Origin: Gillisella terrae | GTDB lineage: Bacteria; Pseudomonadota; Alphaproteobacteria; Rhizobiales; Rhizobiaceae | DNA length: 64,000 nucleotides | Direction of reading: 5' to 3' | NCBI RefSeq assembly: GCF_004801395.1 | Contig: NZ_SSOA01000011.1 | Span: forward strand, 62,001 to 126,000 | Part shown: piece after piece, positions 51,821-61,097 of the stretch | Numbering within the stretch: position 1 is the first letter of the stretch | How the letters are laid out: each line of letters opens with the position of its first letter | Made by a program: the position numbers and the translations under genes | Notes under the pieces: model-generated | Seen by the model: only the letters and a program-made list of their open reading frames with translations | Databases searched by the model: none | What the model was told of the DNA's origin: nothing

Positions 51821-52720
51821 TCAGGGCGTACGGACCTCTTCCAGAAGCCAGGCCTCGAAATTCCGGGCGGCCAGTTGGGCTTTTTTGTTCTCCGGCCGCA
51901 CAATGAAATAGGCGTTTTCGGTCTGCATTGGCAGGTCGGCCAATGGCATGAGCGCGCCCGACTGCAATTCACTCTCAATCAGATAGGTTGGCAAAAGGGC
52001 AAAACCCAATCCTGCGGCAGCCGCTGAAATCAGCATGGAGAACTGGTCGAAGCGCAGCCCTTGATAGGCCTGCGGCAGATTGATGCCGTGGTTCTGCGAC
52101 CAATCCGACCACAGCTTGGGCCGGGTGGTAAGATGCAGAAGCGGGATCCTGCTGAGCGAAGTCTCCGAGCCCGGCGCGATGCTGCTTGAAAGAGCCGGAC
52201 TTGCGACAGGCAACACTGTTTCATGGCAAAGAAAGGTGCACGATGCATTGGCCCAGGTGGGTAATCCGAAATGAATGGCGAGATCGAAATTCTCCTCCTG
52301 AAAACTGAACTGCGTCGAGCGGGATTCAATCGAGATTGCCACGGTGGGATGATGATTCAGGAAGCGGCCGAGGCGCGGCACCAGCCACTTTCCGCCAAAT
52401 GTGGGCAGGGTGGCAATCCGCAGGGATGTGGCCATCTGCCCTGTTGCCACCGCGCCAATCATCAGCCGTTCGGCTTGGGCCAGCAATTGCTTGACCTCGG
52501 GAAGCAGCCTTTCGCCCGCTTCAGAGAGAATAACGCGCTGACGGATCCGCTCAAACAGCTTCACGCCCGTTTGCTGCTCCAGATCGGCGATCTGGCGGCT
52601 GATGGCGCTCTGCGTCAGATGCAGCTCCTGCGCCGCCCGCGAGAAATTTTGATGGCGCGCAGCACATTCAAACGCTTGCAGGTTGATGAAATCAGGGGTC
52701 AGGCTTCGACGTATGGTCAT
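51821..52720 (-). CDS. LysR family regulator divergent from hglS
   Basis: 299 residues. The N-terminal helix-turn-helix is FSRAAQELHLTQSAISRQIA. The effector domain begins near residue 90 (TSLRIATLPTFGGKWLVPRL), typical of GcvA-like LysR proteins. In Pseudomonas putida a LysR gene also lies between amaB and hglS, supporting a role in pipecolate/2-oxoadipate control. It is convergent with the demethylase gene and divergent from hglS. Confidence 0.9.
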   Translation of the reverse strand: MTIRRSLTPDFINLQAFECAARHQNFSRAAQELHLTQSAISRQIADLEQQTGVKLFERIRQRVILSEAGERLLPEVKQLLAQAERLMIGAVATGQMATSLRIATLPTFGGKWLVPRLGRFLNHHPTVAISIESRSTQFSFQEENFDLAIHFGLPTWANASCTFLCHETVLPVASPALSSSIAPGSETSLSRIPLLHLTTRPKLWSDWSQNHGINLPQAYQGLRFDQFSMLISAAAAGLGFALLPTYLIESELQSGALMPLADLPMQTENAYFIVRPENKKAQLAARNFEAWLLEEVRTP

Positions 52721-52725
52721 TCCAT

Positions 52726-52747
52726 TTTCGCATTAATTAAACTGAAA
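52726..52747. promoter_or_regulatory. candidate LysR-type site between lysR and hglS
   Basis: TTTC (52726-52729) and GAAA (52744-52747) flank an AT-rich centre, giving a T-N11-A-like inverted repeat in the 107-base divergent gap. Confidence 0.4.
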
Positions 52748-52827
52748 TCATCACAACATGACCCCGCCATATGGGTATATCGTGCGCACTCAGAATAAAC
52801 TCGCATATTTCAGAGGAAATGGCCATC

Positions 52828-54219
52828 ATGACCGCGAAGGTTTCTCCAGATGATATTCGTGCTCGCTTTTCGAGCGCCATGTCGGCGATGTACCGCGACG
52901 AGGTACCCGCTTACGGGACGCTGATGGAGCTGGTTGCCCGCGTCAACGACGAAACGCTGGCCGATGAGCCCGACCTCAAGGCAAGGCTCGATGCCACCGA
53001 TACATTGGAGCGCATTTCCGAAGAGCGCCATGGCGCGATTCGTCTCGGCACAGCGCAGGAACTCGCAACGATGCGCCGCATCTTTGCCGTGATGGGCATG
53101 TGGCCAGTTGGCTATTACGATCTCTCGACCGCGGGCGTGCCCGTACACTCCACCGCCTTTCGCCCTGTTGGCGAAGAGGCGCTGAAGCGCAATCCCTTCC
53201 GCATCTTCACCTCGCTGCTGCGGCTTGATCTCATTGCCGATGAAGCCTTGCGCACGGAGGCCGCCGCCATTCTTGCGCAGCGCCAGATTTTCACGCCCAA
53301 GGCCATTGAGCTGACCGAAAAGGCGGAAAAGAACGGTGGGCTGGACAAGGATGATGCCGACCGCTTTGTAACTGAGGTGCTGGAAACCTTCCGTTGGCAT
53401 GACAAGGCCAATGTCGAGCTTTCCATGTATCACCGTCTGCACGACGCGCACCGGCTGATTGCCGATGTTGTCTCCTTCAAGGGCCCTCACATCAATCACC
53501 TGACGCCGCGCACGCTGGACATTGACAAGGTGCAGGCGCGTATGCCCGATTTCGGCATTGCGCCCAAGGCCGTTGTGGAAGGTCCACCGACCCGTAAATG
53601 TCCGATCCTGCTGCGTCAGACCTCGTTCAAGGCGCTGGAAGAAACGGTTTCATTCCGCGATGGCAACGGCGGCTGGCAGGCCGGAACACATACAGCACGT
53701 TTCGGCGAAATCGAGCAGCGCGGCGTGGCGCTGACACCAAAGGGCCGTGCCCTTTACGACAAGCTTCTGGATGATACTCGCAAGATCGTCCGCCCCGCTG
53801 CCGACGGCTCCAATGCCGATGCGTATGAGGCCGCACTCGTCGAGGTGTTCAAGGCGTTTCCGGACACGTGGGCGGATATCCGCGCAGAAGGGCTCGGCTA
53901 TTTCAGCTATTCGTTGACCAAAAAGGGCGAGAATGGCATGATCGACCTGACAGATCCTGAACACCTGATCAAGGAAGGCTATATCTGTTTTGATCCGATT
54001 GTTTACGAGGATTTCCTCCCCGTGAGCGCCGCCGGTATCTTCCAGTCCAACCTCGGAGATGGCGCACAGCAAGATTTTACCGCCTCTCCGAACCAGAAGC
54101 GTTTTGAGACCGATCTCGGTGCTTCTGTTCTCAACGAATTCGATCATTATGCTGGCATCGAAAAAGCCTCGCTGGAGAGCTGCCTTGCAGCCCTGGCATC
54201 GCGCCCCGCCGCCGAATAA
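52828..54219 (+). CDS. hglS: HglS, 2-oxoadipate dioxygenase/decarboxylase (DUF1338)
   Basis: 463 residues from the ATG at 52828, nine bases after GAGGAA; the closer ATG at 52819 overlaps that site. HglS uses Fe(II) and oxygen to convert 2-oxoadipate to D-2-hydroxyglutarate and CO2. The metal and substrate residues known from P. putida (His70, Arg74, His226, Glu294) correspond to His68 and Arg72 in ERHGAIRLG, His224 in GPHINHLTPR and probably Glu294 in RFGEIEQRG. VHSTAFRPVG and EDFLPVSAAGIFQSNL are further family motifs. Length is normal. It is followed after 23 bases by amaB. Confidence 0.92.
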   Translation: MTAKVSPDDIRARFSSAMSAMYRDEVPAYGTLMELVARVNDETLADEPDLKARLDATDTLERISEERHGAIRLGTAQELATMRRIFAVMGMWPVGYYDLSTAGVPVHSTAFRPVGEEALKRNPFRIFTSLLRLDLIADEALRTEAAAILAQRQIFTPKAIELTEKAEKNGGLDKDDADRFVTEVLETFRWHDKANVELSMYHRLHDAHRLIADVVSFKGPHINHLTPRTLDIDKVQARMPDFGIAPKAVVEGPPTRKCPILLRQTSFKALEETVSFRDGNGGWQAGTHTARFGEIEQRGVALTPKGRALYDKLLDDTRKIVRPAADGSNADAYEAALVEVFKAFPDTWADIRAEGLGYFSYSLTKKGENGMIDLTDPEHLIKEGYICFDPIVYEDFLPVSAAGIFQSNLGDGAQQDFTASPNQKRFETDLGASVLNEFDHYAGIEKASLESCLAALASRPAAE

Positions 54220-54242
54220 TCCTCTGTCCTGGAGATAAAACC

Positions 54243-55775
54243 ATGAGCATCACCGCAAAACCCGCCTCGATTGCCGCAGAAGCCGCCGCCATTCTCGACC
54301 GTCTTGGCGTCAGCAAGGACGCTTACACCGGCGGAGAAATGAAGGCCTTTTCACCGATCACCGGCGAGCAGACCGCCAGCGTGAAGACCGTTTCACTTTC
54401 GCACGCCCCGGCTGTCATTGATCACGCCGATGCAGCGTTTCGCGTATGGCGCCTTGTACCAGCTCCGAAGCGTGGCGAGCTGGTGCGCCTTTTCGGCGAA
54501 GAACTGCGCGCCGCCAAGGCTGATCTTGGCCGTCTCGTCTCGATCGAAGCCGGAAAGATCCCATCCGAGGGGCTTGGCGAAGTGCAGGAAATGATCGACA
54601 TCTGCGATTTTGCGGTTGGTCTGTCGCGCCAGCTCTATGGCCTCACCATCGCCACCGAGCGGCCCGGCCATCGCATGATGGAAACCTGGCATCCGCTGGG
54701 CGTCATCGGCATCATTTCGGCCTTCAATTTCCCCGTTGCCGTCTGGGCATGGAATGCGGCGCTTGCGCTTGTGTGTGGCAACAGCGTTGTATGGAAACCT
54801 TCGGAAAAGACCCCGCTGACGGCGCTTGCCGCTCACGCTGTTCTGGATCGCGCCCTGAAACGCTTTGGTGATGCACCGGACGGTCTGTCGCAGCTTTTGA
54901 TCGGCGATCGTGCCATTGGTGAGGTTCTGGTGGATCATCCGAAAGTGCCGCTTGTTTCGGCCACCGGCTCCACCCGCATGGGCCGCGATGTTGGTCCACG
55001 TCTGGCCAAGCGCTTTGCCCGCGCCATCCTTGAACTTGGCGGCAACAATGGCGGGATCGTTTGCCCCTCCGCCGATCTCGACATGGCGCTGCGCGCTGTT
55101 GCCTTCGGTGCCATGGGCACAGCCGGTCAGCGCTGCACGACGCTGCGTCGCCTTTTCGTTCATGACAGCGTTTACGACACATTCGTGCCACGCCTGAAGA
55201 AGGCTTATGCCAGCGTTTCTGTTGGAAACCCGCTGGATGGCAAGGCACTTGTTGGCCCGTTGATCGACAAACTGGCCTTTGACACCATGCAAAAGGCGCT
55301 CACCGAGGCCAAGGCGCATGGCGGTGCGGTGCATGGCGGCGAGCGCGTGGACACTGGCAGCGCCGATGCCTATTACGTCAAGCCCGCGCTGGTGGAAATG
55401 CCAACGCACACCGGCCCCGTGCTGGAAGAAACCTTCGCGCCGATTCTTTACGTCCTGAAATACAGCGATTTCGACGCCGTTCTGTCGGATCACAACGCGG
55501 TGGGCGCGGGTCTTTCCTCATCGATCTTCACGCTCAACATGCAGGAAGCCGAGCGGTTTCTGGCCGCAGATGGCTCGGATTGCGGCATTGCCAATGTCAA
55601 TATTGGCACCTCAGGCGCTGAAATCGGCGGTGCCTTTGGCGGAGAGAAGGAAACCGGCGGCGGGCGCGAAAGCGGCTCTGATGCATGGAGAGCCTATATG
55701 CGCCGCGCCACCAACACGATCAACTATTCGAAATCTCTGCCGTTGGCGCAGGGCGTTTCCTTCGACATCGAATAA
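54243..55775 (+). CDS. amaB: AmaB, piperideine-6-carboxylate/2-aminoadipate semialdehyde dehydrogenase
   Basis: 510 residues of the ALDH7 family, with a GGAG ribosome site. Distinctive ALDH7 blocks are VGLSRQLYGLTIATERPGHR, IGIISAFNFPVAVWAWNAAL, VVWKPSEKTPLTALA, LELGGNNGGIVCPSADLDMA (base glutamate), GQRCTTLRRLFVHD (catalytic Cys) and the C-terminal ETGGGRESGSDAWRAYMRRA. The enzyme oxidises 2-aminoadipate 6-semialdehyde, the open form of piperideine-6-carboxylate, to 2-aminoadipate with NAD. Its position between hglS and an aminotransferase fits this exactly. Confidence 0.92.
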   Translation: MSITAKPASIAAEAAAILDRLGVSKDAYTGGEMKAFSPITGEQTASVKTVSLSHAPAVIDHADAAFRVWRLVPAPKRGELVRLFGEELRAAKADLGRLVSIEAGKIPSEGLGEVQEMIDICDFAVGLSRQLYGLTIATERPGHRMMETWHPLGVIGIISAFNFPVAVWAWNAALALVCGNSVVWKPSEKTPLTALAAHAVLDRALKRFGDAPDGLSQLLIGDRAIGEVLVDHPKVPLVSATGSTRMGRDVGPRLAKRFARAILELGGNNGGIVCPSADLDMALRAVAFGAMGTAGQRCTTLRRLFVHDSVYDTFVPRLKKAYASVSVGNPLDGKALVGPLIDKLAFDTMQKALTEAKAHGGAVHGGERVDTGSADAYYVKPALVEMPTHTGPVLEETFAPILYVLKYSDFDAVLSDHNAVGAGLSSSIFTLNMQEAERFLAADGSDCGIANVNIGTSGAEIGGAFGGEKETGGGRESGSDAWRAYMRRATNTINYSKSLPLAQGVSFDIE

Positions 55776-55787
55776 GGCGCGACTGTC

Positions 55788-57023
55788 ATGACAATTGATG
55801 TGAAAGTGGATGAGGCGGCCTTTCGGCCCGCCTCGCGGATCGCCTCTGTCGGCGTTTCCAAGATCCTGCAAATTGGCGCAAAAGCAGCAGCCATGAAGCG
55901 TGAAGGTCTTCCGGTCATCATTCTGGGCGCTGGTGAGCCGGATTTCGACACGCCCGACCACATCAAGGAAGGCGCCAAGGCCGCTATTGATGCGGGCGAA
56001 ACCAAATACACCGCGCTCGATGGTTCGCCCGCCTTGAAACAGGCAATTGCTGCGAAGTTCAAGCGCGAAAACGGCATAGATTATGCCATGGATGAGATCA
56101 CTGTTGGCACGGGTGCAAAGCAGATCCTGTTCAACGCTTTCATGGCCACCATCGGTGCGGGCGACGAGGTGATCATCCCCACGCCTTACTGGACCTCCTA
56201 TTCCGATATTGTCGAGATTTGCGGCGGTCGCTCTGTTCTGGTGCCCTGCAATGCTGACGCCGGATTCCGTCTTCAGGCGGAGCAACTGGAAAAGGCGATC
56301 ACGCCGAACACCCGGTGGGTCTTGCTGAATTCTCCGTCCAACCCCTCGGGGGCTGCCTATAGTGCAGCCGACTATCGTCCGTTAATCGAGGTTTTGCTGC
56401 GCCATCCGCACGTGTGGCTGATGGTGGATGATATGTATGAGCACATCGTCTACGACGGCTTTGATTTCGTCACCCCGGTTGCGCTGGAACCGCGCCTGAA
56501 AGAACGGAGCCTCACCATAAATGGCGTCTCCAAGGCCTATGCCATGACAGGCTGGCGGATTGGCTATGCCGGTGGCCCCAAACCGCTGATCAAGGCCATG
56601 GCCGTGATCCAGAGTCAGGCAACGTCCTGCCCATGCTCGGTCAGTCAGGCCGCAGCGATTGTCGCGCTGAACGGACCTCAGGATTTCCTGAAAGAGCGGC
56701 AGGAGAGCTTCAAGCGCCGCCGCGATCTGGTGGTCAGCCGCCTGAATGCCATACCCGGTCTCGAATGCCGGGTGCCGGAAGGCGCTTTCTACACGTTTTC
56801 GGGATGTGCGGGCGTGCTAGACAAGGTGACACCCAAGGGCAAAACCCTGTTGAGCGATGCCGATTTTACCGATTACCTGCTAGAAGAGGCCCATGTGGCC
56901 GTTGTGCCGGGCTCGGCCTTCGGTCTTTCACCCTTCTTTCGAATTTCCTATGCAACATCGGAAGCAGAACTGATAGAAGCGCTGAATCGCATCGAGCGCG
57001 CTTGTGCGGCGCTCAAAAATTAA
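55788..57023 (+). CDS. class I aminotransferase, probably 2-aminoadipate:2-oxoglutarate
   Basis: 411 residues. It shows VIILGAGEPDFDTPDHIKEG, EITVGTGAKQILFNAFMATI, the cofactor lysine in LTINGVSKAYAMTGWRIGYA and FSPFFRIS-like LSPFFRISYATSEAELIEA near the end. The family matches AspC-type aminotransferases broadly. The operon (amaB before it, D-2-hydroxyglutarate dehydrogenase after it, hglS upstream) points to conversion of 2-aminoadipate to 2-oxoadipate. The C-terminus ERACAALKN and stop are followed directly by a second copy of the same 30 bases. Confidence 0.88.
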   Translation: MTIDVKVDEAAFRPASRIASVGVSKILQIGAKAAAMKREGLPVIILGAGEPDFDTPDHIKEGAKAAIDAGETKYTALDGSPALKQAIAAKFKRENGIDYAMDEITVGTGAKQILFNAFMATIGAGDEVIIPTPYWTSYSDIVEICGGRSVLVPCNADAGFRLQAEQLEKAITPNTRWVLLNSPSNPSGAAYSAADYRPLIEVLLRHPHVWLMVDDMYEHIVYDGFDFVTPVALEPRLKERSLTINGVSKAYAMTGWRIGYAGGPKPLIKAMAVIQSQATSCPCSVSQAAAIVALNGPQDFLKERQESFKRRRDLVVSRLNAIPGLECRVPEGAFYTFSGCAGVLDKVTPKGKTLLSDADFTDYLLEEAHVAVVPGSAFGLSPFFRISYATSEAELIEALNRIERACAALKN

Positions 57024-57053
57024 GAGCGCGCCTGTGCGGCGCTAAAGGACTAA
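56994..57053 (+). repeat. 30-base tandem duplication across the aminotransferase stop
   Basis: 56994-57023 encodes ERACAALKN plus TAA. The adjoining 57024-57053 encodes ERACAALKD plus TAA in the same frame. The two units differ mainly near their 3' ends. Only the first is translated. Confidence 0.85.
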
Positions 57054-57065
57054 AACGCATCCGCC

Positions 57066-60000
57066 ATGATTCCACGCCTCGATCGCCCCGCATCGATTGC
57101 CGATGCACCGCCAAGCTTTTTTGAGCGCCTGATCGAGGCGGGATTTCTCGGCGATATTGAAACGCGCTCAGGCTCCCGCATTGTCCATGCCACAGACAAC
57201 TCGATCTATCAGATGGAGCCGCAAGGTGTGTTATTTCCAAGCGGAGCCGAAGACCTTCAAATCATCGCCCGCACGCTTTCCGAACCTGCGTTTCGCACCA
57301 TCACCATTGCCCCAAGGGGCGGCGGCACGGGCACCAACGGCCAATCACTCACCCACGGCATCGTGATCGACTGCTCTCGGCACATGAACCGCATCCTGCA
57401 CATCGATCCGGTGCGAAGGGTTGCCCGCGTTCAGGCTGGCGTGGTGAAAGACGCATTGAACCGTGCGCTGAAGCCGTTTGGGCTGTTTTTCGCCCCGGAG
57501 CTTTCCACCTCCAACCGCGCCACAATTGGCGGTATGATCTCCACCGATGCCTGCGGGCAGGGGTCATGCCTCTATGGCAAGACCTCGAACCACGTGCTGG
57601 GCCTGCGCGTCGTGCTGATGGATGGCACGGATTTCTGGTCGCGATCGCTGGAGGGTGCCGACCTTGACGCCGTGTTTCAGCGCCAGGACCGGATCGGTGA
57701 CATCCACCGTGTGGTGGAGCGCATCACGCGCGAAAAACAGCAGCGCATCAAAGAGGTTTTCCCCAATCTCAACCGGTATATGACGGGTTACGATCTCGCT
57801 CATGTGCGCCGCGATGATGGCGGCTTCGACCTCAACGCCATTCTGTGTGGATCGGAAGGCACGCTGGCGATGATTGCGGAGGCAGAGTTGAACCTGCTGC
57901 CGCTGCCCGCAGAGGTCGCGCTGATCAATATCCGCTACAATGATTTCAACGCCGCCCTTGAGGATGCCCGCAATCTCACAGCACTCAAGGTTGCCTCCGT
58001 CGAGACGGTTGACGAGAAGGTTTTAGGCCTTGCCAAGGGCGATATCGTCTGGACGGCCATCAGCCGCTTTTTCCCCGATGATGCAGGCCGCCCAGCCAAT
58101 GGCATCAATATCGTTGAGGTGCTGGCCGATAACCCGTTGGAGCTGGAGCAAAAACTGGCAGGCGTGATCGATGCCCTCGACAGTGCCGCCAACCCCAACC
58201 GTCTGGGACACACGGTCGCGCGCGGCCATAAGGATGCTGACGCCATCTGGACCATGCGCAAACGGGCCGTTGGACTTCTGGGCAATGTTGAAGGCCCAGT
58301 GCGGCCGGTTGCCTTTGTTGAAGACACCGCGGTGCCGCCGGAGCATCTGGCGGCCTATATTCGCGAGTTTCGCGCCCTTCTTGATGGGGCGGGCGTAGCC
58401 TATGGCATGTTCGGCCATGTTGATGCGGGCGTTTTGCATGTGCGTCCGGCGCTTGATCTTGCACGGCCTGATCATGTGCCATTGGTGCGCGACATCAGCG
58501 ATGCCGTGGTGGCACTCACGCGAAAATATGGTGGTGTCTTATGGGGCGAGCATGGCAAGGGCGTGCGTTCGGAATATGTGCCGGAGTTTTTCGGCGACCT
58601 TTACCCTTGCCTTCAGGAGATCAAGCGCGCTTTTGATCCGGAAAACCGCCTGAACCCCGGCAAGATTGCCAGCGCGGATGCGACTCCCTTGTTAAAGATC
58701 GATGAAGTGCCCCTGCGCGGAACGCTGGACCGCGTCATCGGCAACGACATCCGCGCCGCCTTCGACAATGCAGCCTATTGCAACGGCAACGGGGCCTGCT
58801 TCGACTTTGACGAGACAAGCCCGATGTGCCCCTCCTTTAAGGCCAGCCGCGACCGCCGCCTCTCGCCCAAGGGCCGCGCCTCGCTGATGCGCGAATGGCT
58901 GCGGCTTTTGGCTGAAAGAGGCATTGATCCGCGCAGTAAATTGATGACGCCAAGCCATTCCACTGTGCTGACGCGCGCCTTGAACAGCCTCAATCCGGTC
59001 AATCGGGACGATTTTTCCCACGAGGTCAAGTCGGCCATGGATAGCTGCCTGTCCTGTAAGGCTTGCGCGGGGCAATGTCCTGTGAAGGTCAGCGTTCCGG
59101 CCTTCCGCTCCAAATTTCTGGCGATCTATCACGATCGATATTTGCGTCCGCTGAAGGATCCGCTGGTCGCGTCGATTGAGACCCTCCTGCCGTGGATGGC
59201 ACGGTTTCATCCCATCTATAACGCGGTGGCGCAGACGAAAGCGGGAAGAGCATTGATGCGCCTGATGGGTTTGACGGCCTTGCCCGCCCTGCCGGATCAA
59301 TCACTGGAAAAACAGGCGCGTCGTTTAAATGTGCCGATTGCAGATCCCGAGGCTTTGGTCCGGCTTGCTCCTGAAGAGCGCAAGGCGATCGTGGTCTTTG
59401 TTGTTGATGCATTCACCGCCCATTTCGATCCGGCCGTGGCGCTTGCGGCTATAAGCCTCGCACGAAAGCTGGGTTTCAATCCCATGCTGGCACGCGGTCA
59501 CATCAATGGCAAAGCCTTGCATGTGCATGGCTATCTCGCCCGCTTCGAGAAGGCGGCGCGTCAGACAGGGGCCTATCTGCAAAGCCTCGCCGATCTCAAC
59601 ATCCCGCTGGTCGGGCTTGATCCGTCAATGACGCTTGCCTTTCGCAGCGAATATAAAGCGCTTGCCAACAACCCGCTGAAGGCAACAATCGCCTTGCCGC
59701 AGGAGTGGCTGGCAAGCGTCAGGCTGACAGAAATGAACACCATGCCCCTGGAGGGCAAGGTGTCGCTCATGGTCCACTGCACGGAACGAACCAATGCCGC
59801 AGCGTCCATCGGTCATTGGAAGACCGTCTTCAAGGCGCTTGGGCTGTCCCTTGAGATTGTCGATACCGGCTGTTGCGGTATGGCGGGAACCTTCGGCCAT
59901 GAAGCCCGCAACCGTCCCATGTCCGAAACCCTTTATGCCATGAGCTGGGCCGAGACTATCAAGCGACAAAAGCCCGACGATATTCTGATGGCCAGCGGCT

Positions 60001-60080
60001 ATTCTTGTCGCTCGCAGGTCAAAACCATGGATCATGGCAGCCTGCCGCATCCGGTTGAGGTTTTGGACCGGCTGGTCTGA
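57066..60080 (+). CDS. ydiJ: D-2-hydroxyglutarate dehydrogenase, YdiJ-type flavin/Fe-S protein
   Basis: 1004 residues. The FAD-binding domain (about 50-280) contains RTITIAPRGGGTGTNGQSLT and ATIGGMISTDACGQGSCLYG. The FAD-oxidase C domain follows (FGHVDAGVLHVRP, GVLWGEHGKGVRSEYVP, FDPENRLNPGKI). Two cysteine clusters come next: CNGNGACFDF...MCPS near 575-590 and CLSCKACAGQCPVKV near 660. The C-terminal CCG domain has TGCCGMAGTFGHE. YdiJ-type enzymes oxidise D-2-hydroxyglutarate to 2-oxoglutarate, passing electrons to the respiratory chain. As last gene of the hglS cluster it removes exactly the HglS product. Confidence 0.92.
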   Translation: MIPRLDRPASIADAPPSFFERLIEAGFLGDIETRSGSRIVHATDNSIYQMEPQGVLFPSGAEDLQIIARTLSEPAFRTITIAPRGGGTGTNGQSLTHGIVIDCSRHMNRILHIDPVRRVARVQAGVVKDALNRALKPFGLFFAPELSTSNRATIGGMISTDACGQGSCLYGKTSNHVLGLRVVLMDGTDFWSRSLEGADLDAVFQRQDRIGDIHRVVERITREKQQRIKEVFPNLNRYMTGYDLAHVRRDDGGFDLNAILCGSEGTLAMIAEAELNLLPLPAEVALINIRYNDFNAALEDARNLTALKVASVETVDEKVLGLAKGDIVWTAISRFFPDDAGRPANGINIVEVLADNPLELEQKLAGVIDALDSAANPNRLGHTVARGHKDADAIWTMRKRAVGLLGNVEGPVRPVAFVEDTAVPPEHLAAYIREFRALLDGAGVAYGMFGHVDAGVLHVRPALDLARPDHVPLVRDISDAVVALTRKYGGVLWGEHGKGVRSEYVPEFFGDLYPCLQEIKRAFDPENRLNPGKIASADATPLLKIDEVPLRGTLDRVIGNDIRAAFDNAAYCNGNGACFDFDETSPMCPSFKASRDRRLSPKGRASLMREWLRLLAERGIDPRSKLMTPSHSTVLTRALNSLNPVNRDDFSHEVKSAMDSCLSCKACAGQCPVKVSVPAFRSKFLAIYHDRYLRPLKDPLVASIETLLPWMARFHPIYNAVAQTKAGRALMRLMGLTALPALPDQSLEKQARRLNVPIADPEALVRLAPEERKAIVVFVVDAFTAHFDPAVALAAISLARKLGFNPMLARGHINGKALHVHGYLARFEKAARQTGAYLQSLADLNIPLVGLDPSMTLAFRSEYKALANNPLKATIALPQEWLASVRLTEMNTMPLEGKVSLMVHCTERTNAAASIGHWKTVFKALGLSLEIVDTGCCGMAGTFGHEARNRPMSETLYAMSWAETIKRQKPDDILMASGYSCRSQVKTMDHGSLPHPVEVLDRLV

Positions 60081-60203
60081 AGCATGTTTAAAGGGTACTG
60101 GCGCGCGGTGCGTTTGCAACAATCTGATCCGCAATCAATTGTCTTTTATCGAAAAAAACCATATTTTACGACAAGACCGATCACAATCCCTCCATGAGAC
60201 GCC

Positions 60204-61097
60204 ATGAAAACCAACGCTCTCTACAAGCGAACCTACAATCAATGTCTTCGGCTGCTTTCCAATGCATCGGTGGGGGATCTGCTCGCATCTGAGCCAAAGC
60301 TCTCTGCCACATTGGGGGTCAGCCGTACCACGCTGCGCGCCGTTCTTGCCCAGATGCAAACCCGCGGTCTGATCGCGATTGACGGACGCACCAAACAGGT
60401 GCTCCGCGAGCCCTTAGCCGATGATTATCTCGACGGCAGCGATCTTGAGCCATTGTCGGATATGGTTGAGCGCAAATTTATGGAATGGATGAGCGGTCCA
60501 GAGTTTCACCGCGGCCAAGCCATCAACGGTCTGGATCTGGCGCGCCAATTTGGGGTGTCCACATCGGCCATACGCGATTGCCTCAACACCTTCAGTCATT
60601 TTGGACTTTTGCAGCGCCAAAGCAGCGGACGCTGGACCGCATCTGGACTGACTGTGGAGTTTGTTGCTGAGTTGTTTGACATGCGTGAGGTGATGGAACT
60701 GCGGGCCGTTGAGCATTTTGTCGCCTTGCCAGCCAGCCACGACGCCTGGAAGGCCTTGGACGCCATAGAAAAGCAGCATGAAGCTTTGTTGGCAGACATA
60801 GAGAGCCGATATCGCGATTTTCAGGCGTTAGATGACCGTTTTCACCGCCTGATCAACGGCGTTGCCCCGAACCGCTTTTTCAGCAACATCCAAGGCGTCA
60901 TGTCGATGATTTTCCACTATCACTACCAATGGAACAAGAAAGACGAGAAAGAGCGCAACCATGTGGCCGTGACCGAACATCTCGCCTATATTAAAGGCTT
61001 GCGCAGCGGCGAGATGAGCGAGGCAAAGGCCGCATGCCACATGCATTTGCGCACGGCCCGCGCCACATTGCTTGCCTCACTGCAAACCGCAGCTTGA
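60204..61097 (+). CDS. GntR family regulator with two winged helices and an FCD domain
   Basis: 297 residues. A first GntR-like winged helix occupies about 20-70 (DLLASEPKLSATLGVSRTTL, RAVLAQMQTRGLIAIDGRTK). A second one lies at about 92-150 (GLDLARQFGVSTSAIRDCLN, TFSHFGLLQRQSSGRWTASG). An FCD ligand domain follows, with FDMREVMELRAVEHF, DDRFHRLINGVAPN and the final MHLRTARATLLASLQ. FadR-type regulators normally have only one winged helix. FCD domains sense carboxylic acids, so 2-hydroxyglutarate or a related diacid is a reasonable guess. Its 3' end overlaps the convergent hmuV by 21 bases. Confidence 0.85.
   Translation: MKTNALYKRTYNQCLRLLSNASVGDLLASEPKLSATLGVSRTTLRAVLAQMQTRGLIAIDGRTKQVLREPLADDYLDGSDLEPLSDMVERKFMEWMSGPEFHRGQAINGLDLARQFGVSTSAIRDCLNTFSHFGLLQRQSSGRWTASGLTVEFVAELFDMREVMELRAVEHFVALPASHDAWKALDAIEKQHEALLADIESRYRDFQALDDRFHRLINGVAPNRFFSNIQGVMSMIFHYHYQWNKKDEKERNHVAVTEHLAYIKGLRSGEMSEAKAACHMHLRTARATLLASLQTAA

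Noticed and set aside
54393..55493. 366-codon antisense frame inside amaB
   Set aside because: Shadow of the ALDH coding sequence; no domain or ribosome binding site.
60081..60203. GntR operator upstream of the two-winged-helix regulator
   Set aside because: TTGTC and GACAA arms are present but 28 bases apart, and no half-site repeats elsewhere in the locus support it.
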